Positions 23,397 to 36,300 are shown, numbered from the stretch's first letter. The stretch: DNA of 64,000 bases from Rehmannia glutinosa (GCA_016081115.2 JABTTQ020000016.1:412341-476340), one strand, 5' to 3'. Notes: a model not told the origin generated them from the sequence alone. Numbers and translations: made by a program.

Positions 23397-26300
23397 ATCC
23401 CCCACATGAATGAAATTAATGCATGCGTGTATGCGATTCGCTTGAAAGCCTCGGCGAATCGTTATTGCATCGGGATAGGTAGCTTGTGGCTTTGAACCTT
23501 CCTTAGTAAAATACTATCGGATTTACTACTACGCAGTTAGTGACGCGATGTCTTGAACTACTCACCGTAGTTTGTGTAAACCAAGAGACAAGATTTACTT
23601 ACAATAACAACTCTAACACTTGTTGTTCTCACGTTGTGTCCATTTCGGCCCTGGACCATATCTTAGATTCATAAGTGTTTTTCGGGAAAGCGGCTATTAC
23701 TTCTCACTTATATAGGTGATCTCCTATTGAAGAGTATCTGCCATACTCCACCTTTCGGTATAGGAATCATTAAAAGTCTTAAACTTAACCTCACCACATT
23801 CAACGGGTTTAAATACACTTGGATGTATCGAGAATGAGCTAACACATTTTCCAAGTGTTCAAATTTGAACATTCATAACTTAGTTGTCCCATTGAACCAA
23901 GGTCTTGGGATCTCCAATTCACAAGGTTGGGTTACCGCATTGAACATTCTTTAAGTTGTGGATTTTAAACCCATTCCCTTAACAATTTATACTGATTGAT
24001 CTCAATTAATGCCTTTCGTAAAGCGGATCCGCAAGGTTTTCCTTTGACTTCACGTAGTCAACCGAAATAACCCCATTCGAAAACAATCGTATAATGGTAT
24101 TGTGTCTCCGACGTATATGTCAGACTTACCATTATACATCTTGCTTTGTGCCCTTCCGATTTGCCGATTGACTATCACGATTGTATCAAAACAAAGCACT
24201 GCTTATTTGATAAGGGTCTTTTTATGCATATTTTATGTGTATATTTGAGTAGTATTCGAGTTGTTTTATTGTTAGTTTTGTAAATTTTTGATTGTACATA
24301 GTTCATATTACTCAGGGGTGATTTTATTGATGTAGATTGACCATTCGGGGCCAATTCGGTGAATTTTGGACCATTGATTCATGTCAAAACATACCGGGAG
24401 TTTAAGGATGCAAAACGCTCGAAATTCCAAGCCAAACGCGTCATTTCGGGCCTTTTTGGTCCAACACGGGCAGGGGTGTCGGGCAACACGGCCGTGTTCA
24501 CGGAGCCAAAAACTCGAAATTTTTGCACAAAACAGCCTCCAACACGGCCTGGCCGTGTTGGAAGCATGGCCCGTGTCGACGGAGTGCACTGCACAATTGA
24601 ACAAAGACGGCCTGGCCGTGTCGGGCGACACTGGCGTGTCAGGGACCTCTTTTTGCAACTTTTCCATGTGAAAATTATGGAAAACTCACCTACCAAGCCT
24701 TTTGACCACTTTTATACACCTTTAACACCCATTTTTTGCGCAACATGTCCCCATATTCCCTCAATCATCATGTGTATACAATGATTCAACCAACTCAACC
24801 ATGAATGTGCACACAATGATTCAACCAACAAGCATGGAAATGGGGCATTTGTTAATATGGTATTTCACAAGATGGTGCTTATAAAAGCCGAGGAGTTTGA
24901 GTTGGAAAAAGGAGGGGATTCATGTAATATTCATTCATAGAGAGATTCATAGTGTTTAACATTTTGAGTGGAATTGGGATCGAGGTCTTGGAGGAGTAAG
25001 CTTGAGGCAACATTGGGGAAGAAGGCTTGGAGCAACATCATCAAGTCAATTGAGATTTTGATAAAGATAAGTACACCATGTCTACAATGTTTACATCTTC
25101 TTGTGTAATTTATTCTTTGGTCAAAATCATGTGTAGTTAAACTCCAGTGTTTGAATGTAATGAACTACAGAATGGATTTGTGATTAAGGTGTGTATGTTT
25201 TTAATAAAATCTTCATATTTTGTGTGATTCACTTATATTATGCTTCGTTCATTCGAATTGATATATGCGCAATATTGATTTGAAGTTTATTTTTCATCAG
25301 GAAATCGAGATTCATGGTGAAATAGAACTATATAAGTGAAAAGAGTTGCATGCAATCCTAGATATAGGGACGACATAAATCTTACGGATTAGGGTCAAAC
25401 CTAATATGGGAATTCATAAATCGTTATAATGCAATCTTGGGGTTTTAACTAGAAAGAGATTTCAGTTAATCAACTTGAGATTAGGAGTTTTTCGCCTTGA
25501 GAAAGGGATTAACTTAAATCGGGAATTTCTACGGTCCACATAGCATGAGATTTTATTAAAAGAGGTTGGTTTTTGCTTAAGGGCTTATGGTTGAATCTTT
25601 TAACTTGTCAAATCACAAAAACATTCTAGAGGGATTTACATTCAAACACACTTCTATCTCTTGATTTCTTATTCTACAAATTTTACTTCATTTTTACACT
25701 TCGATAATTTAGATTCTTTATCAAACAAACAAAAAAAAACTCTGAAAATTGTTAGATTAAATAACAAAAAGACGGTAATTATTAGTACTTATAATCCTCG
25801 TGGGAATGACACTCGGTACTCAAAAATCTAGACTATAAAGCGATAGGTGCACTTGCCTACGGTTTTAAAGGTAGCTTTTGAGCCATCATTATTCCAACAA
25901 GGAATATCCTCTAAGAAGTTTCTAAGCCATTATGCTTCTTCTCGGCTTTATCCAAAGCAATGAACTCGGATTCCATAGTGGATCGAGCTATGCACGTCTC
26001 GCTTAGAAGACTTCCACGACACCGCTCTCCACCTATTGTGAAAACAAATCCACTTGTGGACTTGGAGTCTTTTGTGTCGATATCCAATTGGCATCACAAG
26101 ATCCTTCTAATCTTTGCTAGATATCTTGTATAAAGTATTCCATAATTCATGGTATACTTTAAATATCTAAATACCCTTGTCACGGCTTTCGGTGATCCGT
26201 ACTTGGAGTTCTTGTGAACTACTTAGTTTACTCATTTGAATATGCAATGTCCGGACGTGTACAATTCGTTAAGTACATCGAGGACCGCCAATTACCCTTG

Positions 26301-26837
26301 CATATTCCAATTTGAGAAACCTGGTTCACCTCTATTCTTGGCCAAGTGTAGACTTAAATCTACATGTCTTTAATGGGAGGATTATCAAAAGCATTAAACC
26401 TTCTAAGTATGCTTTCGACATAATGGGATTGTGACAAGACAATTCCATCCAAGTTCTAGAGATTTTAATCCTTAAAATAACATCGAGATAATCCCATATC
26501 CTTCATGTCAAAGTTCTTCTTCAACATGTTCTTAGTCTTCATGATTAAATCATGACTACTTCCCATAATCAACATATCATCTACATAAAGGCATACGATG
26601 ACGTAATCATTTGTAGTATCTTTAATGTAGACACACTTGTCACATTCGTTGATCTTGAAACCGTTTGACTTCATAGTTGAGTCAAACTTTCCGTGCCATT
26701 GCTTAGGTCTTGTTTTAGTCCATAAAGTGACTTAACAAGTTTACACACCTTTTGCTCTTGACCGGGTGCAATGTACCCCTCGGGTTGTTCCATATAAATC
26801 TCTCTTCAAGTTCCCCATTCAAGAAGCGTCTTAACAA
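23397..26837 (-). pseudogene. Ty1/copia internal region (RT and RNase H relic), interrupted
   Basis: The minus strand between 26465 and 26830 gives reverse transcriptase, including VIVCLYVDDMLIMGSS with the YVDD catalytic motif. 25894-26300 and then 23420-24202 give the copia RNase H region, with frames broken. A gypsy solo LTR (24208-25888) splits the RNase H part. The gag, integrase and 5' LTR are absent: the element stops abruptly at 26837, where a duplicated block of arm A begins. It is a dead, truncated copy. Confidence 0.8.
24208..25888 (+). mobile_element. Solo LTR, Ty3/gypsy (Tat-like), inside the copia relic
   Basis: It begins TGATAAGGGTC and ends GAGCCATCA, with a perfect 5-bp duplication TTATT on both sides (24203-24207 and 25889-25893). 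Related to the minus-strand LTR at 61833-63591. The 5' part holds repeated CACGGCCGTG-like palindromes (24470-24640). The 3' part has AGGTGCACTTGCCTACGG near the end. No internal domain is left, so it arose by LTR-LTR recombination. Confidence 0.85.
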
Positions 26838-27271
26838 TCAAGAGTTTTTATTAGTTCTGAGGACTTTTCTTCAAATTGAGATTTTTACATGATATTTTTG
26901 CAACCGCCCTACAATTATAGGACTAATATTTGCAATTTTGCCTTTTATTTTATTTAAATCTTCTTTGCATTTTTCTTTTTTTTTTTTTTTAATTTACCAA
27001 ACAATAGTATGTATTATAGATCCAATGGGAATTGATTGAACCAGACAAAGCTCTCTCCATGAGAGTTGTCTGAAAAACTTTGCCATTATCCACATCATTT
27101 ATGTCATAGTCTAGCGGGATAAAGGGGAATACTTAAAAGGAACTAAGGATGAGAAGTATAAATGTTCGTGTTATCCTAGCAAGTTTTACGGACCTCTTTG
27201 GACGAGAAGCTTCTCATGCTCAAGCATATATAATTTGTCTAAGTGTTCTTGGGGATCTATATTTCCATCGT
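26838..27271 (+). repeat. Duplicate of the arm A tail (21812-22244), with copia-free junction
   Basis: It reproduces the right part of the MULE element at 21544 and the following sequence to GGGGATCTATATT. There it continues into TCCATCGTAATTC, whereas 22244 continues into the copia LTR. It therefore shows the site before copia insertion. Its left edge fuses directly to copia RT sequence and marks a recombination breakpoint. Confidence 0.75.
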
Positions 27272-28470
27272 AATTCGAAGGGTTCAAAGTCTTGACACAT
27301 ACCGGGAATGATTATGGCCTGGAGTAAATGAGCTTCCGCTCCGGGCCACTAGGGCTCCATACTTTCGCCCCGACTATCCCGAGTAGCAATTCTTAAATTC
27401 TTTGTTGGGACATAGTTGAGAGCCAACGACGATTGGTCACACTTGTTTTCAGTTCCATCTCGCCAAACTTCTCGAGGTCTATCGTCTTGCTGGTTGTTAT
27501 TCATTCCGGGTCCGCCACTCGAGAGTTGGTATCTCTAGATCTAGATCTACCCGCATTCTTAGTCTTAGACCTAGTGATTCCCACAGGATGGCGCAAAAAT
27601 AATGCGGCTCACTCTTAAGCTCCTTTAAGCTCCACATTGCAACAAGTTCCAAGTTGGGACCCGACCGCAACATAAATAGGCAGTTAAAATAGCCACGATG
27701 TTGTCTTGGGAAGCCATCCGATGTTTTAGTCTATAGGGAGATGTTTACTAGACCACAAAGCTATTAACATTCATATGAGATCACTTACAAATGAATGGAG
27801 AGAAGCTAGTTATACTTGAGAATTTGGGTCTTACGAGTCCATTTGTTTAGTGGAATAAGCCTCATGGGTAGAGCTATCAAAGCGATCGCCCGGGTAAATT
27901 TTGGCCAAATGATAAAGGTGGTGAGTTACGATTTTGTAAGCCCAAAAAATATGTGCTGTTTGCCGAAATACTTGCCCGCTCGGTTGGTCCGAAGCAAATC
28001 AAGTATATATTTAATAAATGGGTTGGGGTGGGCTCCCCAAAATAGTGGCTCGAAGAAATTCAGGATTGGCCCAATCCGACCTGATTTTTTCCTTTGGCTT
28101 GACGAGATTGCAAAATAACCCATTAAACAATAATTAAGAGTTAAAAATAATTAATTCGGGATTTAAATTTATTAATGAATAAATGAGAAAATTAAATTAC
28201 CCCACATCAAATTAGGAGTGGCATACCGTGTAATTGTGCCGTGTTTTGTGTCGATACGATTACGATAAAGCTAAACATTGACCCATTATTTTAATATTTT
28301 CGTGTTGTCTTTATCGTGTAATGTCAAAATAATCATGCCCATACATCAAATACAAGGCAATGCATAGAGAGACATAAGGAGAGGAAGATAATTCTGGGGC
28401 AACAATCTTGTGAAAAGTAGTGGCAATGATCCATGACAGAACAATTGTAGGCAACGTGATGTTTCATTTT
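27272..28470. other. Intergenic, no gene recognised
   Basis: 27280-27600 is more GC-balanced and may be retroelement residue. 27850-28130 starts TAGAGCTATCAAAGCG, like the hAT-type ends elsewhere, but I could not find its partner end. No protein domain is visible. Confidence 0.4.
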
Positions 28471-28652
28471 AGAAAATAGAACATGAAAAGGGAAATTCAA
28501 CGTTTACGGTGGAGATGATGTATTCATTTTGTTGCCATTTCAAAGCACAAATAATGAATCTTAGGTTGTCAATTGTCATGGCCCCAATATCAGATTATGA
28601 CATTTTGTCAATGAGCAAATCATGTACCACAAGTATTATCGTTCCTTCTAAA

Positions 28653-29001
28653 TAGATCGCAAATGAATTACGCCATTCGTGAAAGCTATTCGGGCTCGAT
28701 TCGATAAAAAAGCTCATTCGAGTTCGTTTAATGAGGCTCGTTAAAATAAACGAGCCAAACTCAAACTTAGATATATTCGGTTCGTTAGCTCGTGAGCAGT
28801 CTCGGTAGTAAGCTCGTAAATAGGCTTAATAGTAAGCTCGTATAAATTAAACTAATAATTTGACTTTAATTTTAATTTTTCATATTTTCTTATGATAATA
28901 TAAACATATTTCAATAAATTTATTTGTTTGAATAAAATTATAAGTTTTAATAAATATATTAAGTGTTTTAGATATATATAATTTTATTTTTGTAATAAAT
29001 T

Positions 29002-29040
<39 letters not shown>

Positions 29041-29544
29041 ATCAAGACCTTATTATCACACACCACGTAAGTCGGTGGTGTGAAGTTTATAGTGTCAACT
29101 AATTGTCTAAAATTAGTTAACACTACAAACTCACACAAAAAGCAAAGTGGCAAAGTTTTACGTCGGATGCCCTTCTCGACGCAACCTTCATACGAAGGAG
29201 AAATGAGATGAAATTCCAAAACCATCATCATCATAGGTTTTTCCACCGCTTGGAAAAATATGATGAGGAGCGATGAGTTGAGATAGTTCTTTCTAAATAT
29301 GTCCCATTACATGATTGATATTGTAAAATCAACACGTACGCGTCATGGAACATGACCACTTTATAATAAATTAAAGAATAATTTAATTTATAATTAATAT
29401 TTACTAAGCTCAATTAAGCTCGATAAAGTTCGTGAGCCATCGATATGTTCAATAAATTTAGGCTCGAGTTCGACTCAATAATAAACGAGCCAAACTCAAA
29501 TACTCAAAAGCGCCTCGGCTAGATTTGATTCGATTGCAGCCCTA
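28653..29544. mobile_element. hAT-type element in arm C
   Basis: Ends TAGATCGCAAATGAA and, inverted, TAGGGCTGCAATCGAA. A perfect 8-bp repeat CTTCTAAA flanks it (28645-28652 and 29545-29552). Arm A has a single CTTCTAAA at 18520-18527. An RTE-type fragment is nested inside. No transposase is seen. Confidence 0.85.
29009..29245 (-). mobile_element. RTE-clade LINE 3' end or derived SINE fragment with trinucleotide tail
   Basis: A close copy of 11935-12135. On the minus strand the unit ends in (GAT)n (about 11 units, 29007-29040), the kind of microsatellite tail that RTE LINEs and their SINEs carry. It lies inside the hAT-type element. Confidence 0.6.
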
Positions 29545-29708
29545 CTTCTAAACTATTCTCAAAATTTTCCTTTTTTTTTCTTCTGTCCTTAGGCAGCAAA
29601 ACAGAGATGATAACAAATATTTTACTCAATCATTACAAGGAATCAGATGTGAAACAAATTTAAGACTTAGTATTCTACAAAAACATAGTGCGCGCATATA
29701 CAAGAATC

Positions 29709-30354
29709 CAGAGTCATGGGAGTCTTTAGGCCATTCAGTCGGTCGCCTAGGGCCCCACGGCTGCATAGGACCCCCAATTAAATAAGTAATTTTAATAGTT
29801 TAATGTGTATTTCGTTTTGATTTTGAAAATACAATGTTACTGTTTGATACAAAATTGAAATTTTTTTACCACCAAAAATATTTCATGTTATTAAGACTTA
29901 CGTTTTTTTCTTGAAATATCATGCTAAACTGCTAATTTAGAGACATTTTGTGAATGATAATTATACCAAATTAATATAAAAATCGTTCTACAAGACAAAT
30001 TAATACTCCAATAAATGCATTAAACTATATCATAAAATTGTATTCTTTTCCAAATGTTTGTATTGCTTACAGGATATTACTGACGATACATTTGATTGTT
30101 GCTACTCGAAAGAAGTTTTTCAAAATTAAAATTGATTTAATCCAACTGGAGATCAAGTATGTTACAAGATAGATTGAATGGGTTAACTATATTATCTATT
30201 TGAGAGTAAAATTTTAAAATTGTTTAATTATAAAACTTTGATAAATGATTTTGCAGATCAAAAAGCTAGAAATTAAAATGATTACTAATGATAAACTAAA
30301 GAAGGCCCCTCTAAAATTTCGCCTAAAGCCTCAGAATCTCTAGACACGGCTCTG
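29709..30354. mobile_element. Second hAT-type element in arm C
   Basis: Ends CAGAGTCATGGGAG and, inverted, CAGAGCCGTGTCTAGAG. A perfect 8-bp repeat CAAGAATC flanks it (29701-29708 and 30355-30362). The empty site CAAGAATC is at 18689-18696 in arm A. The interior is AT-rich without ORFs. Confidence 0.85.
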
Positions 30355-30751
30355 CAAGAATCTTTCAGATTATCTCATTTAATCAAGATTCAACATAGGC
30401 CTTGATTATATCAAACCCATATTTTTGTCTGGACAGATAAATAAAGTTATTTATGCTTTGAAAATGGGCTCACATGATATAAAATAATGTCAATGTATTT
30501 GTAGATAATGTATCTGAAGCAGCAAGCTTCATGCCTTTCCCTCTCATTGTTCATAGTCATCCAAGAAAAATCAGAAAACGACACATAAAATTTAATATTT
30601 CATGGCTGGCGTGTTAGATGTTGATATTATAATTTTATACCATATGTTCTGTTTGAAGCATTCATTTGTTTTCTTGAAGTCAATTCTGAAAAATATTAAA
30701 AAAAGATATACGAATTATCGAAAAACACGTATACTTGCTTGTACACACCAT

Positions 30752-30759
30752 TATAAATA
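30752..30759 (+). promoter_or_regulatory. TATA box of metallothionein copy C
   Basis: TATAAATA 112 bases before the ATG, in a promoter closely matching that of copy A. Confidence 0.7.
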
Positions 30760-30863
30760 GGAGCCAATTATAACTATGTATAGCTATAACAAGAGCTTTT
30801 GGTTAAACTTCAAATCAATTATAAATCTTTCTTAATATTTTCTTTGTATCAAGCTTTGGAAAA

Positions 30864-31548
30864 ATGTCGTCTGGATGTTCATGTGGTTCAAGCTGCAAGT
30901 GTGGTGACAACTGCAGGTATAATTAAATTCAACCACCTTAATTACTATATATCTTTGCGGAATTAATTGCAATTTTAGTCTAGTATGTGTTGGCAATCTT
31001 AGTTTTGTAACTTGTTGATGTGTCAGTTTTGGTCCTTTACAGTTTTATCTTTTAGTCAAAATAGTAATTCCAGTCCTGTAACTTTTAACGGTCATATGTA
31101 TTTTCGGTATTTTGGCTAAAGGATGAGACTGTTTTGGGAACAAATGAAATTATTGAAAAACTCAGTTGGGATCAAAATGGCACAAAAATAATTTTCAAGA
31201 TTTTAATGCATGATTAGCAACTTTGTGTGTTACTATATAATCCCAAAAGATTCAAATTCTTAATATGAGTCCTTATTAATCTGTTAGCAGCTGTTCGATG
31301 TATCCCGACGTGGAGAAGAGCACAACTGTTACCATCATTGAAGGCGTTGCACCGGTGAAGATGTACGTGCAAATCTCAATGAAAATCAATCCATATTACT
31401 CGAACAAAATCTTAAAATCGTTATTAACGGACGACTTAAAATTTATGATGTTTAGGTACTTTGAAGGATCTGAGAAAACTTGAGCGTCGAAGGAGGTCAC
31501 GGCTGCAAGTGTGGATCAAGCTGCACGTGCGATCCGTGCAACTGTTGA
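30864..31548 (+). CDS. Type 1 metallothionein, copy C, frameshifted in exon 3
   Basis: Exons 30864-30916, 31291-31362 and 31456-31548 sit at the same splice sites as copy A. The N-terminal domain is intact (MSSGCSCGSSCKCGDNCSC). In exon 3 the run after GAG has four As where copy A has five, so reading stops at 31481-31483, giving a product without the C-terminal Cys domain. Beyond the shift the C-terminal Cys pattern is still fully preserved, with one Lys to Thr change (SCTCDPCNC). That preservation and similar homopolymer errors in other genes suggest the shift is a consensus error. If real, this is a recent pseudogene or a half-length N-domain peptide. Promoter and TATA box are conserved. 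Intron 1 is shorter because it lacks the MULE insertion. Confidence 0.8.
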
Positions 31549-32089
31549 TGAAATATATATGCCCCGGAAAATAGTAACGGCCTGGTTTTAAGACACAAAT
31601 ATTGTATGTTTGTGTGATGGTAGAATAAGACAGCCATATATTACTTTGCAAATTCATTTGCTGATGAGTTTGTGCGGTTCATGATATGGCTAAAATATCT
31701 GTTTGTGTATTTGTAAAGTCTGTTTGTTGTGTCCACGGTTATGGTTACCGGGGCTAAGCTTGAATGTATGTTTAAAGAAGGCTTGGAGTGTATGAAATGA
31801 CTGATATTAGTACTGCTCCTTGATCTGTTACTGTGTGTTAATCCTATGTTCCAGTATTTATTGTTTACTTTGTACTGCTGCATTATTTTGATAGTTTCTT
31901 TCCTCTGAGACACACCAAATGATATCAAGCCCATTTTAAAATCTTGCAAAACAATGGCTAAATATACTGCTGAAAGAATAATTTGTAATGTGATAAAGCT
32001 TCTGGATGCTAATATGACATCTAATAATATTTAGGTGTAAGGTAGTACAAAGAAGAATTCTTGTTACTTAAGGTTCACTCCATTTGGGA

Positions 32090-32460
32090 AAATATGATTT
32101 TTAGTCAGGTAAGTTGGACCTTTTTGAGAATTAGTCGTCTAAGTTGTCACCTTCATGTTTTACATGTTTTAGTCCTTTAACTTTCAAATTTTAGATATTT
32201 AGTCATTTAGGCTTAGCAGTTTTACTTTTGGTCATATAACTTAACATGTTTGAAATTTAGTCCTATAACAATTTTGTTTAGGGAGTTTAGTCCTATAACT
32301 TAACAATAGTTAAATTTAATTAATTTGTTTAAAAGTTATTTCTTAATTAATTTTTATTTTTAAAATTGAATAATTTTAATTAACAGTTAACTTTTAAAAA
32401 AATTAATCATTTTTTTCATTTAATTAATTTTTTAAAAACATTTCAAGTATTAATTTTTAA
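32090..32460. repeat. Degenerate 'TTTTAGTCC' repeat
   Basis: Repeated phrases such as TTTAGTCCTATAACTTAAC, like the interior of the MULE-type elements, followed by AT-rich DNA. Ends not resolved. Confidence 0.45.
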
Positions 32461-32497
32461 ACCTTTATAAATCTTGTACACTAGTCTAGATCCATTT

Positions 32498-33222
32498 TTT
32501 TGTAATTAGCCCAAACCTCAGGGGTCTTTTGTAATTATCCCTAATTTATTACATAAACATGGTGCATGGATGTCTCTTTCATCATAGAACTTGATCATAT
32601 CAAACCATTTTTGGCGGTACGGATAATGTTTATTATTGCATAGAGATTGAGCGCAAAAAGAGAATGTCAAAATAATTGGAGATCATACATGTCGATTGCA
32701 GCAGAAAACTACACATTGAATTAAAAATTTCATGGCCGGCGTGTCTGACTTTGATATTTGTAAGTATAATTTATATCTTTTCAAACCCCGATATTTGTAA
32801 AATTATTCTGATTATCATTTATCACCTTTAATTTAAGATATAGTCAAACCCGATGAGCATATTAAAAAAAAACCTGATGAGCATATTTGCAATTTTGAAA
32901 AATCTCTGGGTGTTTTTTTGTAATTAAAGGATAATTACAAAAACACCCCTAAGGTTTGGCTAATTATAAAAGACCCAGATTTTTTTGAAAATTACAAAAA
33001 AGCCCCATGAGGTTTGATTATGTCTTGTATTTTTCTAAGTGATTTTGAAAATATTTCAAAAAACCCATGACATTTACAAAATGTTATAGTTACCCTCCTT
33101 AAATTTAAGACAAAACGAAACCACGAACGGGTTTTTACGTAATTAACCTAAACCTCAGGGGTGTTTTTGTAATTATCCCTATAATTAATCCACACCTATG
33201 GGATTTTTGTAATTATCCCTAT
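32498..33222. repeat. GGGATAATTAC fold-back family, one full and several partial copies
   Basis: A full copy runs 32939-33179 (GGATAATTACAAAAACACCC to TTTTTGTAATTATCCC). Ends of other copies lie at 32498-32549, 32780-32935 and 33180-33222. Confidence 0.7.
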
Positions 33223-33353
33223 TATACAATCTAAACTCTCTCAACAACATAAACTGTATGGTAATATACACACACACACACACAGTCTAGAACAAAATTT
33301 CCCATCAACACCACCTCTATACAAAGGGGACCAAACAATTTCTAAATGTGTCC

Positions 33354-36300
33354 TCAAGAAAACATCACCTCTTCTAATAGTTCATTAAAAATCATGTCTT
33401 CAATGTCAAGTGCCATGCTCTCTGTATCCAGCTGCAGGTTCATCCAGCTCCGGTCACAAGCCAAGTCACGAGCCACGATAGGTTCGAGCGACTGCTTTTC
33501 CCGTGTCTCCAAATTCACCATCGTGCCTATTTTCGTGCAGACCTCTTCGATCATGAGGTCTCCAACCGGAAACGGGCGAACGTGGCAACTTGAGGACAAC
33601 GCTTTAGGATAATACGGAGCGATATATGTCGTATACATCGACTAAAACCTCGTTGACCAAATCGAACAGCATCTGATGGTGCGGACAGAAATCTTGCTGA
33701 TCATTCTTTTCGTGAGGCCAGCATGTTTCGACTTGCTCGAATAATTGTGGGCCGAACGGCTGGTCCGATGCGTGCCATGTTATATCGGAGGCATCGGTTG
33801 CAATGCCTGATTGATCGAGTATGCGCCTCACGTAATACATGTCTGAATTGTTCGTCTTAGGATGTTTAGTGATCTTGTCTGATGATATTTGATCGTTCTC
33901 GGTTTTCGGATCATCGGTTTTAATTGAAAAACATGAATCATGAATACTAGATCCGTGCTCTACACCTGATATGGTAATTCGAAAAAAAAAAAGAGAAAAC
34001 TCTCAATTAATACCACTTCTTATAAGCTTCAAAATTCACTTTAATCAGACGAATTTGAAAAGTTAAGCACGAAGTAAGAATGGAAGTGTGCAAAAACTTT
34101 TGCGTTTAGAAGACGTGATTTATTGTAGCAGAAGTAAAAGTAGTTGAGAATCGAGGAAGTTGGCGGTGTTTGCAAATAGAATCGAGAAGTTGAGAGTGTT
34201 GGTGAAAAGTTGTAAAACGCTCATTTGTTTGTAAAAGTCAGACCAGAACTCGAATCAGAAATCTAAAGCACTCATATCCCAACTTTTAGATTCTGATTAA
34301 ATAAAACAGAATCAGAAGCACAAGTTAACATTTGCAAACACTAAAAAATTATTCTTTTCAGCCAAAAACTGATAAACACTTTTTTAGTCTCATTATATGG
34401 AAATGAAGTTGCATAACATAAGTAGTTTCGACTTCAAAGTAATCGATCCAAAATACCTTCAGAAATTCGACGCTCTACCGCATAAAACTCTGTCTCCAAC
34501 GCGAAATCCTGATCAGGAAGCTGCTTCCGGGCGATATCTGAACAGTTGCTATCGGCTTTAATCAGCTTCTCTGCTTCGTCTTTGAGACCGTCGACCTCTT
34601 CACACTCGTCGTCACTTGCAACATCTTCCTTTATTTCCATATTTGCATCTAGAGACACATTTTTTCATCACTTGCAAATCCTCCAGCTAACTTTTCTTCG
34701 ACTGAGCCGTTTCCAGAGGGACCATCACGCAATAACTCAGAATTCAGATTCGAATTATAAAAATCGACGTTAGATAGAGAACGTATCCTTCTGAAGTACA
34801 TTGGAGCATGGCCATACTCATTTGTTAATCTCAAGCTCTTAGAAGTATTCAGCTTGGCGTCCGTCTGGAAACGGTTCTCAAACATCCGAGCATATTTACC
34901 AAGCGACTCGTTTAAAGAAGAACTTCTACGATCCAACCTGGCAGTTCGATTAACAGTTTGGAGTTTGTTATCTCTAGGGAATGACCAAACTTCATTCTGT
35001 TTATTTTCGAGCTTAACGGGCTTAAGCTTTCTTCGTTCTGACAATTCAGAAACCGGGAAAGATCTCGATTTGCTGAATTTTGCTACTGTATTCAAACCTA
35101 ACGCGCTACGCGAGAAATTAGCAATGCTTTCGTCGGTATCAAGTAGATGTTTTATAAGCAACTCCTTGTCTACCTTAAATATCTCCAGAACATCAGTGTC
35201 AGCTTTTTTTTTGAGTTGTATCGAGTGATTGACTCTCTGCATTTCTGGGAAGGACGACGATCGGGTGTTTCCAGTCGGTGCATATTTTACTTATGTCGTC
35301 GTCCAGAGATTCAAGGTGGTGTATGGAATAAGTTCTCTGCAAATTCGGTTTGGTTTTTTCGCCCTGTCTGTCTTCACTTTCTGTAGAGATCTCTTCGAAA
35401 CGAATGCTTTTATGCGCGATTTGAAAGATCGTTTCGATCGTTTCTTGGTTGCACGACTTCTTTTAGTACTCTGATCAACCAAACAAAAAGTTTCAATACT
35501 AGTCATCCAGTCAGTAGGAAAAAAAAGTGATTATCAACTTCTACATGGAAAAAATAGTCATTTTTGCATCTAGAAGCTGAGAATCACTTTTTTTAGAGTT
35601 TGCAAATTACTTACAATGTATGGATTCTCTTTGTCATCTAAAAGCTTTTTGGATTCATAAGCATCGGGACGATACATTTTTCGTGACGGGACTCCAATTG
35701 ACTGCAACACTCAAATGTAGAAAACCATTCAAAAGGTGAAAAATTGCAAAATTTGTCATGTAATTATAAGACGGTAGCAAAAATGTCCGGTAAAAAACAC
35801 ATTTTATAAAAAAGTCTTGTAACTATAGCAAACTCTAGGTTTTGTCCTGCAAAATGCACAATTTGCAAAATAGTCCCGTAATTATATGGAAATCTCAATT
35901 TTGGTACTAATTTCACCGATCATTAGTCACATGAGCGGCACATGTAGTTCCCAATTATAAGTGAAACTAGAACCAAAATTGAGATTTTCATATAGTTACA
36001 TGATTATTTTGCAAAATATTCTTTTTGCAGGACCAAAATGAGACGTTTATATAGTTACATGATCTTTTTGCAAAACGTGAAGTAATCTATGATATGACTC
36101 ATACTCTTTCAATCATAGAGATATTTCAACGATTCCCGTGTTTGTATTTCAAAAGAAAGGTAGTCGATGATTGGAAATTTATTCCAATCTAAAATTCTTC
36201 CGCAATTTTCTATTTCAATCAATGAGAATGGACTATTACTATCTTTATAGATGCATACCGAGGAAGACCGGGCCCTTTTTATTTATTTATTTTTTCGTAT

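Larger units (their letters stand above)
28480..31880 (+). repeat. Metallothionein duplication, arm C
   Basis: Matches arm A (18370-21535) apart from two hAT-type insertions here (28653-29544, 29709-30354) and the absence of the two MULE-type elements of arm A. Homology fades after about 31880. Confidence 0.85.

Noticed and set aside
24308..24784. Several ORFs of 96-141 residues on both strands
   Set aside because: They fall in the palindrome-rich part of the solo LTR and are an effect of its base composition.
28980..29043. Possible repeat array or CRISPR-like pattern of ATC units
   Set aside because: A simple (ATC)n microsatellite tail of an RTE-type fragment.
34854..35474. Plus-strand ORFs of 79-124 residues
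   Set aside because: Antisense to exon 3 of the TRM-like gene.
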